Part shown: positions 12,242 to 26,390 of the stretch, in pieces
Layout of the letters: the number at the start of each line of letters is the position of its first letter
How positions within the stretch are numbered: the first letter of the stretch is position 1
NCBI RefSeq assembly: GCF_047495875.1
Contig: NC_092497.1
Location: 29,021,889-29,085,888 of the forward strand
Direction: 5' to 3'
DNA: 64,000 bases
DNA from: Pithys albifrons albifrons
Taxonomy: Eukaryota; Chordata; Aves; Passeriformes; Thamnophilidae
The notes under the pieces: model-generated
Database searches by the model: none
The model's input: the letters and a program-made list of their open reading frames with translations, nothing else
Told to the model about the DNA's origin: nothing
Program-made: the position numbers and the translations under genes

Positions 12242-14306
12242 ACCCACAGGTACATGACTTCATGGTCGGAACACCACAGCAAGTAGTCTACTGTCTCAGA
12301 CCATTTCCTGGATGCTATATGCCCAGGTATTAAATACAGGCTTAAATCCACAAAACAACACCAAGTAACTTGCAATTGAGATAGAATCTACAGCTTCACA
12401 AAGGTTTCTACTTTCTATATAAAACATACAACAAAAAAAAAAAAGGCACGCTGCAATTTCAATGAGCCAGTTGGAAAGGTCTTTCTCTTTAAGGAAAACC
12501 ACAGAAAATAGAAATAAATAAATAAATAACAACTGAAAACTTGAATTTTCTTCCTCTTTTATGTTCTAACCATCTTCCTGAGCCTGCTGTTTGGCTGCTC
12601 TCCCAGGATGCCTGGAAATATAGCTGTGAGCCAGGGCATCCTACTTGCTGAGGAAGGCACTAACAGCTGTCATGTAATGCACAGGCATCTTCCTTAAGAC
12701 CATCACTGTCTTCACTCTCTTTGGTGAATGTGCTAGTGCCAGAGACAGACCTGAAGGCATTTTCAAGTCTACCATCTGAGGGAGAGGTACCAGTTTTTAT
12801 ATGCCCCTTTGTCCATGTTTTGCAATATGCAAAATAATATGTTGCTTTCTTTTAAGGCACCTCGGTCTGCCTATGCAAATTCACAACCTCAACACTGGTT
12901 TTCAGATTTCCATTGGGAAACAAATCATGTACAATTAAGCCACTAGGGCATACAACCATCTTCACTGCCTGACCGATTTCAGCCCAGGATCTTTGGAGAG
13001 GGTGATTTAAAGAAAATCTAGATATTGGTGGTAAAGACACAAATTTATTACAGCTTGGCCATAGCTGGAGACATGCGGGGAGCTCATGCTCCAAAGTACG
13101 TGTCTTCTGTGTACAAAAATAGAGTGATCTTTATATAGGTAGTTTCAAACATTATCAACTATAGACACTTGTTAGTTTTACACATTTTTCTAATATAAGG
13201 TAGTTATATAATATCAATTTACACAGTAGTTTCTTGTACTCCTCCACCCAGGTTTCCACCCTTCTGCTGTGTTGATGATGAGGTTTTAAAGTGGCAATCT
13301 CTTACCAGTCCTTTTATTCAAGCCAGCCTCTAATTCCCCTTTTATCTCATTTGTCCACATTTAAGGCACGCCTAAGTCCCTGCTAGTTGCTTTTTGAAAA
13401 GTCACATAGTTAAAAAAAAATATGCCATGAATTTTATCCTTGTTTCAAGGATGGATGGCTCTGGATCAATACCAACCTCAATGTGCCTTCCTGGTATCAG
13501 GACTAACAACACCTGACCAACCACATTATTTCATCAGCTTCCTTCAAAATTCCAAGACTTGTTAACAGGGTAGGTCGATAAGAAAAACTTCACCAGTATA
13601 TGGCTAGCAGAAGAAAGAAGTAGAGCAGTGTTTTTTCTGCATGCATATGTGTACTTGCTTGCATGCAGTTAATAATTAGATGGTCCTGCCACTAAATAGC
13701 CATCTTGTAAAACATTTACTTATACCAAACTGATTCATTATTAATTTACTTCCCAACTATTTTCCTGAAAGGACTATTTACTTCCCATACCCATTAATAG
13801 AAGTGACCTAATTGAAAGCTAAGCTTGTGGCCCCGTGCTTTCTAGGTTTAGAAACAAAACCTCCCTTCCCCCTACTAGATCAAACATCACAATGTCAAAT
13901 GCTCTGCAGACATTTCCCTCGGGAATCTGAAAGGCTAATTAGGGTGAACTTCACCATAAAGAATACAGTTGTTAAAACAGCCTTTGTACACACTGGAGTA
14001 ATGATCATTCTCTTACACACTCAGTGATTTGTTGCTGCAATTTGCAGCCATATATCTCTTAGGAGCTAATTCAGATGTTGTTATTTATTGCACGTATGAT
14101 TATTAATGATATCTTAGCAACTGCTGGAAGTGACTTATTTCACCTCAGGAAGTCAAGTTTTTTAGCTCAGTGTTTACAGCTTTAAGGAGGCATCAATTTC
14201 TGTAGAAAATCAGTTCTCCATTTGACCTTTCCCACCTCTATAGTAAGGCCTGAACTATCACTGGTTACAGATATTTTCAGATACTGTAGAAATATTTGTC
14301 ATTATG
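12242..14306. other. No gene seen
   Basis: Unique AT-rich sequence with no recognisable gene or repeat. A 9-bp palindromic pair (CTGCATGCA/TGCATGCAG) lies around 13640-13670. Confidence 0.55.
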
Positions 14307-14372
14307 GAAAAAAACAAAAACAAAAGCAAGAAAAAAACCCCAACCCACCAACCAACCAACCAACCAAAAAAC
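14307..14372. repeat. (CAAA/CCAA)n low-complexity tract
   Basis: AAAACAAAAAC units followed by four or five CCAA units. Confidence 0.85.
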
Positions 14373-16739
14373 AGTCAATTCTTTCTTCATATTGAAAGCA
14401 GGTTTTACACAAGGAAAAAAAAATAAAAAGGTTTTAAATGGCTCTGAAAAGGAAAGGAAAAGCAGTATTATAAATATTGAAAATATTGAACCTCTCTATA
14501 TAAATGTATATACATAAATAAATAATTACCTGCTTAAAATATAGGACTGAGTTCCCAAATCACTTGTAATATTTGATAGGGAAACACCAACTTGAAAGTA
14601 GTTTTTTACAATTAAAGGTGCTGCCAGTCTGCAGAAGCATTTGCAGAAAACCTTGCAATATCACGTACATATTTCACAGTACCCTTGCTACTAATTGCTT
14701 ATGCTGTTGTGTCTTGTGTCTCAAAAATCAGTAGTTTTCTGTTCCCATGATGTTCTGTCGAGTTGTTGCTGAACCTACATTAAAACTGAGATCTTCTCTC
14801 TTGGTATCTGAGAGGAAAAATGAGTGTAATCCAGAAAATCAGATGAACTCAGTCTGCCTAATTTTGATCCCATGTGAACACTGAGTTTCATAGTGTCAAT
14901 ACAGCACAGCCCATACTGGATATGCATACCTTTTAGAAGAGACTGTGAAAAATTCATGGGAGTTCAGATGACTCCTAATAATAAAACAAAGAGCAGTGAG
15001 TGTGTCAGTTTCTTTAGCACTTGTATAAAGTCATCTTGTTTGCAACACAGTCTGGTCCAGGAATTCACTTGGGATGGCTAGTGGGAATTGCTGTGAAGGA
15101 CAGAAAACCTGAGCTCTGAACATGGATTTCTTGTAAATTTACCGCTAGGAAATTGATAAGAAAAGGTGTCATAATGGTAGATTTTTCAAGTGATGGAAAA
15201 AGCTTCAGAATTTTATGGACAACAAAAGGTGCACCCTTTCCTAACCACAGGTGTTAAAAGTATAGCTTAAATATTATGTTTTACATTTATCTGATAACTA
15301 AAAACATTCAACAAATACTTAGATACCAGTGTATCTAAACCACAGTGTATTATATAATTTAATTAAAATTATACTGATTGTTTTAGTAAACCTTTCATGA
15401 TCAAATAGAACAAAGAGAAAAAAATATAAGATCTAATGTTCAGAAGTGGATTACTACTTGCAGAGCTATGTTAATTTCATCTGTATATTAATGAAAAAAT
15501 ATTGTGATTTCTAGCCAGCATGTTACACAATTTCATCACAATAGTTAACAGCAGCTTACTTTCTTCTTTTCTTTAAAGACAAGAGCATGTGAATAATTTT
15601 ACCTCAGCTCCCAAGTACTTTATGGCTATTTGCTGTAGCATAATAAATAAAAATAAAATACTATTGATTATTTCATTTGGTCTATAAATATTATTAGCTA
15701 ACATTAACCTGAGTTATACAGTGTAAATTGATAGCAATGATACCAGAGAGTACAGAACCTGGTTTATGATATACGATGGTTTATATCTCTGAGTATTTGA
15801 CTCTTTATAAAATTGAAAAAAGGAAATTCTGTTGTGTACTATTCCAGGCCCTATCTTGTTTATGTGCTCATGGGTTTTTAACGATTTGCATAAATGACGG
15901 AAACTAACTGTATTTGCATAAGTGTGCATGCAGGCAGCATCACAGAAACTTACATAGATTTATGCCTGTATCATACATATGTTGACAAAAATTACTTATC
16001 CACCTCCCCTCTCGTTCTGCAAAAAGGTACACAGGTAGGAGCTATACTGTGTGGTCAATTATGGTGTGGGCAGTGAATCAGAAAGATGTAAGCATTAAAA
16101 ATTTTCTCAAACGGTACTTTAAGGATTCTTGGGGTGATACTTGTCTTCAGTAGACATCATGGCTGAACAATTTTCAGTAACAAATAAGAAAAAAAGCAAA
16201 ATGTCTTCACAGATACATCCCTAACATAAAAGATTTGTCAAAGCATTTGTTGTGAATTGTTTATCTGCATGTGATGCTTCATAGTTTACTTCTTCAGTGT
16301 AATTTGAAAATCACGAGGAGAATTATCCAAAACCTCAAAGATTTTTCTTGTTGGCATCCCAATATTTGCATATATATATATATTGTGCTTAGACATACAT
16401 CTGTGTCCTCCTATTTAGTGTCCGGACCCATATACTAGTGAGAAAAATTATAAAATACTCAAATATCTTCAATTTTAATGGAAGTAGGCTAAAAAGGATA
16501 TCTGATGCATGTGACGGCAAAAAATTATGGCACTTCCTGGAGTTTTTCATGATTTGAAAGAGTCATTTTTGTCAAAGGACACACAAGCCCACCTTGATCC
16601 CACCACTTACATTGCAAAGGAATGCATCCCAGTTCAACATTATGCCATGACATTGTCAAAACTGTAGAAAGCACAACTTTACATCTTCTGTCCTTAGACC
16701 TCCACAGAGGATAAGGTTAGTATATAAATTGGAAGGGAA
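14373..16739. other. No gene seen
   Basis: Very AT-rich sequence with short AT runs (for example 16368-16382); no gene recognised. Confidence 0.55.
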
Positions 16740-16923
16740 TTTGGGGTTTTGCTGGGTTTGTGTTTGTTGTTTTGGTTTGGGTGGTTTGGTTTTGTTGGAT
16801 TTTTTTGTTGTTGTGGTGGCGGTGGTGGTGGTATTTTTGTTTTGGTTTGTTTTTTTTGGTTTTGGTTTGGGTTTGGGTTTTGTTTGTTGGGGTTTTTTTG
16901 TTTGTTTGTTTGTTTGTTTGTTT
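16740..16923. repeat. (GTTT/GGTTT/GTGG)n low-complexity tract
   Basis: 184 bp of almost pure G and T on the plus strand, including GGTGGTGGTGG and TTTGTTTGTTTG arrays. The hydrophobic open frames reported across it are products of composition. Confidence 0.9.
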
Positions 16924-19900
16924 AAGGAAAAGGACCATTATGTTAAAATATATATGATGTACATTATTCCCAAAAGACTCTGTAAAGATTTTGGGGCTGA
17001 GTAACAAGATATCTCCAAGGACTGACTGTCCTAATATGACTGAGCAGACAAGACTTGAAGCAAAAGCAATGAATCTGCATATCTAAAGATTATACATCAG
17101 CAAATGAAACAATTGAATATTAAACCTGAAAAGACTGCAGAAGTTTGCAAGCAGATGTCAAGAAACATACCATAAAATGTCAGGAAAAGTATAACAAGCA
17201 CTGGTTGCAGAGATTAGGGTAATAAATATGTGTATGATGAGCACTCTGTGCTAGAGCTTGCCATCCTATAAGCTGCTTTGCAAGCAACACTGTGACAAAA
17301 AACTTCAAACTCTCACCATCCCCACCACCACCATCACCATCACCACAACAACAAACCAGTGAGCAATGTCTGCAGATAATCTTGGAGTCAAAATGGAGTA
17401 CTAGGCAAATAAAACCATGGCTAAAATGTGTCTCTAAAAAATCTCAGTCGTTGTTTTGTCAGAGCCTGGACCAACTGTTCAGCTCTTTAGGAAGGAGCGT
17501 AAATAGGCAGAAATTTTCAAGGGGTCATAATGGAGAACTTGTAGAAAATAATAATGGTGAACATTTGGAATTGCTTTCCTAAAAATATGAAAAAGAAAAG
17601 GGGTTTTGAAAGTGCACGTTCCCATGCAGCAGGTAATAGCAGGTTTGTGTGTATGGTACTTGCAAGCATTCTATATCGGGAGTGGTGCTAGCTCGAAAGT
17701 ATTAAGTGATGCTAACAATCTCCTGTGGAAAATTTCTGTAGTCTCAAGGGAGCAGTCAACTCAAGGGGTTATTCACCCTCTCCCTGGAATCATTGAAATG
17801 AGGAGAGACAGTAAATGCATGAAATCCAGGAGCTCTTGAGCTGGAAACCCATTAAAATTATGTAACTAGTGATAAAAAGAGCAAATCTTCAGACAATGTT
17901 GTAGAAGCTGTCTCACCAGAGTGTAGCATATGCTCTGAGATACTACCATGTGTCTGTAGTGTAGTTATGGGATATCCTGGTCATCATCAGCATCTCTTTG
18001 TGTGCTCTGCCCTTTTCTTGTGGATTCAATATCAAACACAGAAGGCAAGAATATTAATTTTTTCCCTGCAAACCAAGGAAGCACATGTTGCAGTGGTGTG
18101 ACATAATATCCTTCCTGGCCTCCACCACTTGTGCTGGACCATAGCTGTGCTCAAACCCTGTAAGGTTATGCAGAGATGTAAATTTGGAGGTATGAATGCA
18201 CCCTGCCCCTCTTGTAAACACTTTCAGACACTGGCCATATTACTCAGTGCAGAGACCTTTCCGTTTCAATTTTTCCACTTAATTTGTAGTTATTCATCTT
18301 TATTTGCTTACGGCCACTGATTTGTTCTTGGTTAGCAGAAAACCAATGCCTTATCTCATAAGGAGAAAGCTCATGCTTCATTTCAAAACTGCCATATAAT
18401 GGCCAGTCTCAGCACACAATTTTTGTTTAACTAGTAGTAGGCACTGTGATCACTACATGCAAACATTGATTCCCAGTCATCCCTGTCAGGTAGTGCACCA
18501 TTATATGGGTTATCCATAAAATAACTACAGGTTTCCTCTTCAACTACACACACTCTTAATTAAGTTCTGATTATATATTCCACTGATTTGTAAAACAACA
18601 CAAGAGGTAAATAAATATGCATAGCTCCTGCTTAAAGAGATTATTTCTACAGAATGTGGATTCACATCTAGACAGTACCATATTTGGTGCTACATTGTGA
18701 AGTTTTCTAGTGAAAGCAGCAACTGCAGATTTGATTCAGCAAATATTTTTTGTCATCAAGCAGTTCATGTTCTTGTAGCTAGTCCTACCAAATTATAAAT
18801 GGCTTTAGGGAAGCTCAAATGAATTTCAAGTGTGATCCATTTGGAGAGTAAGCAACCTGATTAATTTTGAATTGCCATAGGTTACAGAACATTAATTGCT
18901 ACCACAGCTCTGATGCCCCTACTCCTCCTAAATGCCAACTGGTTTTGTGCCTTTAAACCTAAAATGGTGGATATCAAAGTGCTAGTTTCATCAACCCAAG
19001 CCTTCCGTCTTTGTATGAGTCCCTAATGCAAATACTTGTGCCTTTTTTGGAACTTACAGGAGAGAAAACTCCCTGAGTCTTAGCCGAAAATCTTGAGATT
19101 CAGGAGGTTTGTACTGCAGCTACTGTGTCTATGCATAGAGCACATCATCCTTGCCACAGAAGTTGTGCAAAGAAGAGGGAGACATTTTTTGCTGATATGC
19201 GCAAAAAAAGCAGTTAATTCTTCCAACCAAAACAGTAGGATTAGATGAATGATACAGCTTAGCCACCACTTAATTTGCAACACCAGCTTACTGAAATCTA
19301 ATTTCGTTTCCTCCAGTTGTTTAATATGCTTAATGAAGTGGGTCTGAATTCACAGTCCAGAGACCCAGCAGAACAAAACTGATTAAAAAAAATCCCAAAA
19401 CTATACAACTTAGACTCACTAAGAAATAATAAGTTAAAGAAGGCTCTGCATTATTTCCAGGAATAACTCCTTTCATCTCTTTGGTGTGTGAGTTATGCAA
19501 ACTTAGATTCCCCAAGAGATCTGCAAATAACCTAAAAGAATACAGTTGATGGTAAGGAAGCCTTTGTTTGATCTCCTTACACACTATTTCTGTTTTGGCC
19601 TTGATAACTTCAGAGAAACTATATATTAATTTACTTCCACAATGGGGTCTTGCATATGGCATGGTCTGTCTCATTCTGACAGTTTATTTTCCATGGCCTA
19701 TTAAATTTGCTAGTGGAAACACTGATGAACGCTCCCAAGCAAACCTATGGTTGTAAGGGTTGGTCCATACTTTCCCCCGTTTCATGTATATTTAAAAAAA
19801 ACATACCAGACAATAACTCATCAAAAATAATGCAATCAAATAATTGTAGTATGGGGGGAAAAGACAGAAAGAACAAATCCAATAAAATTGAAGCTGCCTT

Positions 19901-20830
19901 TTATTGAGAAATAACACTATTTCTAGATAACTAGTAAATGCTGGCAAAAGGAAAAAACCTGGCTTGTTAATGATGCAATGCTTGGAATCAAAGAACATTA
20001 AGTCTAACACTGAGTTAAACACACAAAGAATTGCTATAAGAAATGAGAAGCTCTGAAAGAAATTGAACAGTTTGAAACCCCATCTTCCTAGCCAGAGGAT
20101 GGTTAGAGGTCTCTAAAGATCTAAAATAAATTCCAAAAAGCTATAAAAACAAGAGAATGGAAACCACATGCAACATAATGAAGTCTCAAATCACCAAAGA
20201 ACTTCAGTCCAATATAGATAGATTACATGGATGTATAGAGGTTACTTTCAGCTTGGGTGAGTTTTGAGCATATATACAGAAAGCTTTTTTCTTCATTTTC
20301 TCGCTCTCTTTTTCTTCTTTCTTCTTTTTTTTTTTCCCTGTCAAAAGATGCAAAATGAATGTATATGTGACACATCTGGTGAGCAATCACTCTCGCTGGC
20401 CACTTTGTTTGACCTCCCCCTTCAACATTTAAATGATCATGTAGGAGAAGATACTTCTTTCCTGTTTTTTCTTTCTGTTTTTTATTTGGTCTGTTCTTCT
20501 CACTTCATACATTATATACACTGCTGGTGATGTAGAGAGTTTGAACAGTCATACGCTGGTACCTGACACAGGAATATATTTTGCTTTTTATTATTATGGT
20601 GGTTTAGTGAGTGTGACAGAGGATGAGGGTTAGTTCTATTTTTGTCATTTCATAACTCACAAAAATATTGCCTGTGGAGTTATTAAGGTGAATGCTAGCA
20701 AGGCAAAACATTAAGTATCTTTTGAGTAGTAACTAGCAACACTCCTCAAGTGTTATGAAAGGTGGCAAAATTCAAGAGGTGTTCAAGACATAAGGGATGA
20801 GATTTCACTCTTACTGTTCCATTACCTACA
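16924..20830. other. No gene seen
   Basis: Unique AT-rich sequence. Small simple repeats occur: a CAC/CAT array around 17318-17350 and a CT/T-rich run around 20286-20338. Confidence 0.55.
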
Positions 20831-20955
20831 TTTTTTTTCTTCCCCTTTTGTTCTTTTGTTGTTATTTTTGTTGTTGGTTAGTTGGGTTGGGTTTTGGGTT
20901 GTTTGGGTTTTGGGTTGTGGGGGGTTTTTTGCTTTGCTTTGTTGGGGTTTTTTTA
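20831..20955. repeat. (GTTT/GGGTT)n low-complexity tract
   Basis: G+T-only stretch with TTGGGTTTTGGGTTG units; same class as 16740-16923. Confidence 0.88.
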
Positions 20956-23738
20956 TATCTCGTTTTATAAAAAAAAACCATGCTGTCAGTAGGCACAAAA
21001 TTAGCAGCACTCCAGACCAAAGTCACACACATATTCACTTTTCCAAAGAGACACTAGTACTGCCTCTTTGCCCTTCCAGGCACTCTCAGGATGCTTCAGC
21101 TTTACTTCAGGAGAAAACCACTTAAAGACTGGAGAGTAATTCACACTTCATCTTAGCTTTCCTGATGAGATCATCAGTTATAGTGCCTCATTTTAGGGAG
21201 ACCACATTGCAATGCCTGAATTCATCCACTAAAGCCAGTGAACTGAGCCCACTGGCCAATTTCATGTGTATTAAGGCACCAAAAGTTGACAGACATAATT
21301 CAGTACCAGAGTAAGCTAGTTCCCTAAAGAAAGGTAGCTTAAACCATTCAGCTTCCTGTCTCAAATTTTGTTCACCCTAACTACACTTTTCAACATTATT
21401 AAATACTGAAAACCCTTTATTTTGTCTCACAAGTAGTGATTAATTTTGTTTCTATTGTATCTTTCCACAAACTTCAAAAGCAATTTGGTGACAGCACTTG
21501 AACCTTGTTTTTCATATTTCCAAAGCTTCCTCTACGTCATGGGTGATGAGTGTTTTTGGAGGCTGTACTTTCATGTTTTTGTCATTAGTTGAAATGGGCC
21601 ATAGATCTTGTCATGTTGCCTGTAATCTAGTTAGATTTTGTCATCAGAGGGGTTCTAAAATCATAGGTTCACATTAGAAACCTTAAAAACTCATTAGCTC
21701 CTGATAATTATCCTAATATCAAAAGCACTAAAAAGCAGAAAGCTCATTTCTGCCTCAGAACCAGCTGTGAATATGTTCAGAAAATCTTTGCCTTATCATT
21801 TCTCAGTAACAAAAGAAATAGCTTCTCTGAATATGAACATATGGGGCTTGTGCAGAAAAAAGACCACTTTCCTTCCCCAGAATGAAGAGTGAAGACAATT
21901 TATTCTGTAACCAAGATGGAAAATTTCTAATTTTTAACTCTTCGCTGTGCTTTGCAACATTGCCTTTTCCAGGCTGTCTCCTCTTGAACATTTGACATCC
22001 CTCTGCCAAACTCAGAAAGCAATTTCTTTAAACTACATTTGTTCAGAGACTTCAGCTGTTTGTTTGTTTGTTTTCTATGTCGACATAGTAGAAAAGGTTT
22101 CTGTGAGGTCTTGTATGTTGAAATCCTTATAAACAGTGTGTCCTTAAAGACACTTTAGTACTTGAGTCATTCATGTCCAGGACCACCTTATGTGTCTGCA
22201 GTTGTTCTACCATGGCTGAGTCACAGTCTTTATTTAATTTTGAATCATACAAGGAGTCAACCTAGTTACTTGAACAGTGACCCAAAAAGCCTTGTCCTGA
22301 TAGATACTAAACAAAGGAACACTGTTTCTCTGGCTTAATTAGCAATAATAGCCCATTAAAATCCCTGGATGGGATGACTGGACAATATTACAATCTATGT
22401 TGAAGCACTACTTTCTAGGTCCAACTATTTGTGTTTGGTCTTACTGTAAGTGACAACTGAACTAAACTTTCTTCAACATTATCCCTAATAGACTTAAACC
22501 AAGTCTGATGAAGTTTGTTTCCAGACTTAATTTTGATAGCAAAACCATTGAATCTCATGTCAATGATATAAAAAAATATTATTCCACATTTATTGCCATA
22601 CTAGCTCCTGAAAGTGGCTAAAAGTGGACAAAATCCTACTAGAACAGACAAATCAGCACAAAAAAACGAGAGATCGGCCCTTAAAAAGAGACAGAAATGT
22701 AATTAAATATACAAAAATGTTATCACATTACTCATAGCCTTGTTATTGTAGCACTCTTCTCATCCACTTGGTTTCCTTCCATGATTACTGGGATTCTGTG
22801 CTTCTCTCTGTAACAGGACCATGAGTCACCTTTGACTGCTGCATAGAACTAGTGCAGGATGGTTGCAATCTAGGTTAAGTTTTTTCACAGAGATCTCCAG
22901 TGTAAAACAAATAACAGCCATAAAATGAATTCTTGTGATATCATTTATGTGCACTTCACCTAACAGGACCTTCAGAGCTAAAAGGAACATGATGACCTAA
23001 GGAAGCAGAGACTGTCACCATGGTTACAACAGACATGTTTACCTGTGTGAGTTAAATACAGAGGTAGACACATAAAAAATACATATTGACAATATTTGCT
23101 GCACAATAGTGTAGGATTTGCTCCCAAAAGAATCAGTAATTGCCATACTGACAGTATATTGAGTGCTTTTATTAAAAAGTTTATTAAAATGCCACTTACT
23201 TTTAAAGAAACAATCACTAAGGACATCAATTCTCGTGCAACAGAAATTTTTTAATCTACCAGCTCTGCAAACAGAATTCTGGAACACACACACAAAAAAA
23301 ATCAAGTTCTACTCTTTTGGTGACTTACATCACAACTTTCAATAACGGTGACAGGATCAGAAAGCAGCTGATCATATATTGATATTTCCTAGGGAAGAGC
23401 AAGAATATTTCTGTGCTCTTCAGTGATGAACCAAAAATTCCAGAATTTTTGATATCATATGTGGGCTTATGAATATTTCTGCCTTCATGAGTTACCTCAG
23501 TGATTTCACTGGCCAAAAGTGACAGGAGCAGCTTCTTTTCAGGGTGATCAAGCTGGGATGTTCTTGGGAGGTATCCAGTTTCCAAAAGGGAAACATGTCT
23601 CCAGCTGTCCACTTAAAACTACATGATACATAGCCAGCCCTGAAAATATGTGTTTAGGAGGGTAATAGCAGAAAGAATCAAAGACAACATCTACATCAAT
23701 AAAATTCAACTTATAAGCATAAGGACACTCAAAGTTAT
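20956..23738. other. No gene seen
   Basis: Unique AT-rich sequence without a recognisable gene. Confidence 0.55.
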
Positions 23739-23960
23739 CGAATCATAGTCATATAATGATTTGGTTTGAAAGAGGACCTTGAGGATCACCTAGTTTCAAT
23801 CCCCCTGCTGTCCCACTAGACCAGGTGGCTCAGAGCCCAATCCAACCTGGCCTTGAACACCTTCAGGGATGGGGCAGCCACAACTTCCCTGGACAACCTG
23901 TTCAGGGCCTTAGCAGCCTCACAGTAAAGAACTTATTCCTAATATGTGGTCTAAACCTGC
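23739..23960 (-). mobile_element. CR1 LINE 3' fragment
   Basis: On the plus strand it begins with the reverse complement of a CR1 terminus (CGAATCATAG) and continues with blocks typical of the CR1 3' region in reverse: 'tcccactagaccaggtggct', 'caacctggccttgaacacct', 'cagggatggggcagccacaa'. 5'-truncated and diverged. Confidence 0.85.
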
Positions 23961-26109
23961 CAAAGTGCACAGCTATACCAGAAAGGATGGAGTTTGTTTG
24001 GTTAATAAAATACAAGGAAAAATGTCTGAAAAGTCTTTTCATACATAGAATAAATGTAGGTAGAAATGTCATCGTTAACTGTAGCAACTCACTTTTGAGG
24101 AGCGAAATTTTCTTCCCCACATTTGACTGCCTCTGCTTCTTTCATTTTATTAATTAGCCCTGTGAAAGCCTCGATTTTGGAGCACTTGATATGAACTTGG
24201 GAAAGCTATACAGGTGGTGCTGCCTCAGCAGGAAACCCACTCCTTGCTGAGGAACTGTGAATTATTTGCAGGGAAACTAAAACAGAGGAATAAATATTAC
24301 ATGCTGATGGATATTTGTCACAAAAGATAGGAGCACTTTCAACAGAGCTTGTCAGACACAATACATTCAGCACATCTACATTTTCTATAGTAAAGGGAAT
24401 AGAGCTCTCCAGCTGCTCCCCTGGAAAGACTAAAGTTTTGTCTCATAAATTTAAATTATAGATGACATAATGGTGTAATGGAAATGGATTGCACCTAAAG
24501 AGATAAATCCAGCAAAAAACCCTGCATATTCAAGAAAAAGAAGAAATGAAAAGTTTCTGATGTGCAACAGGTCTTCCATTTGTTGTGATAATCTCTCCAA
24601 CTCAACACTTTGTAAAGCAATTTGTTTTCTTTTTATTTCCCTCCACCTCCATCGAACGTGATGAACATTTTTGTGAAGCTCACAGGGAGTGTTAGGTTGC
24701 AAATATAACAAATAGCTTGCCAATGCCTGGGAGTCTTAACTGGCAATATTTCCAGTTGTGTCAGCATTTAAGTATTATTGTAGTGTTATCATATCAAGGC
24801 AAAAAAAGATAACCTGAAAGCAGTTATGCCAAAAGCTTAATGTTTGACTGAAAGTACACACTAAATATCCATAGGTACATTTGGGTTCTTTGCCAAAACA
24901 TCATTTTAATGTGAACCATTCAATGGTTCCTCAACTCACTCATGAGAAAATCTACTTTATAATTGAAACAAAAAAGAAAAAAAGCACTGGCAGGTTTCCT
25001 GCATCTGATAACTGATGAGGAATAAGAAGGAAATTGTTTGATAAAGCTTAGGATGATTTGACAGCCCTGGAAAGGAGATGGTCTCAGGTTGGAGCCTGGA
25101 GAAGGTTCTGCTTTTTTCCCACACAATGAACTTGTCACTTTAGTCAAGTGTGCAGAATTCCAGAACAAATTTATCTACCTGTTTCAGTGATAAAGCAAAG
25201 CCTTGTAAGTGGAAATAGAGGAAAGAGTATAATGAGAGAGGGAGAATTTTGCTCAGGAAGGAGTAAAAGCTTCTGTCTCTTTTTTTGAACTCAGTGAAAA
25301 TGATACCTGAATGATCAATACAGGAAATCAGAGAAATGCTGTTATGTGCTGTATCATTGAACATTAAACATTCGAGGGCATATCACTCATTGTATGGTAC
25401 TGGAAATTAAACGTGAAGTTGAGCAAAATGGAAAATACACATGCTTCAGACTGAACTCAGCTCCAGATGACTGTCTTACTATATGAATATAGTAGATGTG
25501 ATGAATAAGAATTTATTTCTGTGACTGCTCTTAAGAGGGCTTTTATTTTTGGATAATCCAGTGTGAATTTGTCCAGCTGCACCCGAACAAACATGAGCTC
25601 TTGGGTGAAGGTAGAAGTAACATCTAGTCATTACTCAGAATGCTTTGATCTTTTGAATCCTCAAACTTTATTATACTGCACAGTTTGCTAGCGACTGCTA
25701 TAATGCTTTCAGCAGCAGCTCAGGACCGAGTGGCAGCAACAAGTGGGACAAGAATCTGGGCCCAATGATTTGAACTGCAGAAACAGACACTGAAAGAAAT
25801 ATCATTGGAAACAGGGATGAACGTTCACAGGAAACAAGTAGATTTTTCTCTCTCTATATTCAGGCCTGGTCAACAGGGGCATGATGAATGAGATCTCAAA
25901 ACAAACCCTTGGATATAAGTACTGTGCACTAATGATGTCAAAGATGGCAGCAGAAATTTGTCTTTTGAAAACTTCTCTCTGATCCCTTTATTTTCTGTCT
26001 GTCTCTCCCCAGAGTGACAATTAGATGTTCTCAATTGTTGTTGCAGCCTCCCAGCAGTTCCACAGGGAATCAAAACCTTTGCATTCTTAAAATGGAATGA
26101 ATCCAGCTT
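23961..26109. other. No gene seen
   Basis: Unique AT-rich sequence; open frames around 24451-24723 and 24920-25364 carry no recognisable domain. Confidence 0.55.
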
Positions 26110-26390
26110 AGAAAATCTTAGAACTATAGACAGGTTTGAGTTGGAAATGACCTTAAAAATTGTTTAGTTCCAAATCAACCACCTTGGATAGGCATGTTAT
26201 CCACTAGATCAGGTTGCTACCATAAGGATCTTCCCAGGAATTTTCCATGATCTTCCATGATCTTCCCAGGGACAGAGGAGAGGCTTATTGGTCTGTAACA
26301 GGATGTGGATCCAGCAAGGTGATGTACCCGTGATCTCTACAGCTTCTGCTATGCCATTTGTTGGGTTGTTTGCAAATAGATGAAGTTCCA
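26110..26390 (-). mobile_element. CR1 LINE 3' fragment, old
   Basis: Starts with AAATCTTAGAACTATAGACA and a GGTTTGAGTTGGAAATGACC block, then 'ccactagatcaggttgct', all reversed CR1 3' sequence. The part beyond 26220, with 'aggcttattggtctgtaac', looks like more upstream CR1 coding sequence and is less certain. Confidence 0.7.

Noticed and set aside
13638..13670. Small palindrome CTGCATGCA...TGCATGCAG as a hairpin element
   Set aside because: Only 9-bp arms made of a TGCATGCA-type self-complementary word; expected by chance in 64 kb.
16717..17007. Overlapping 65-96 codon open frames rich in F, V, G or T, N, Q
   Set aside because: Translations of a G+T-only tract; composition alone keeps them open.
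19330..19674. 114-codon minus-strand open frame with a hydrophobic end
   Set aside because: No motif, simple AT-driven composition, no neighbouring exon-like structure.
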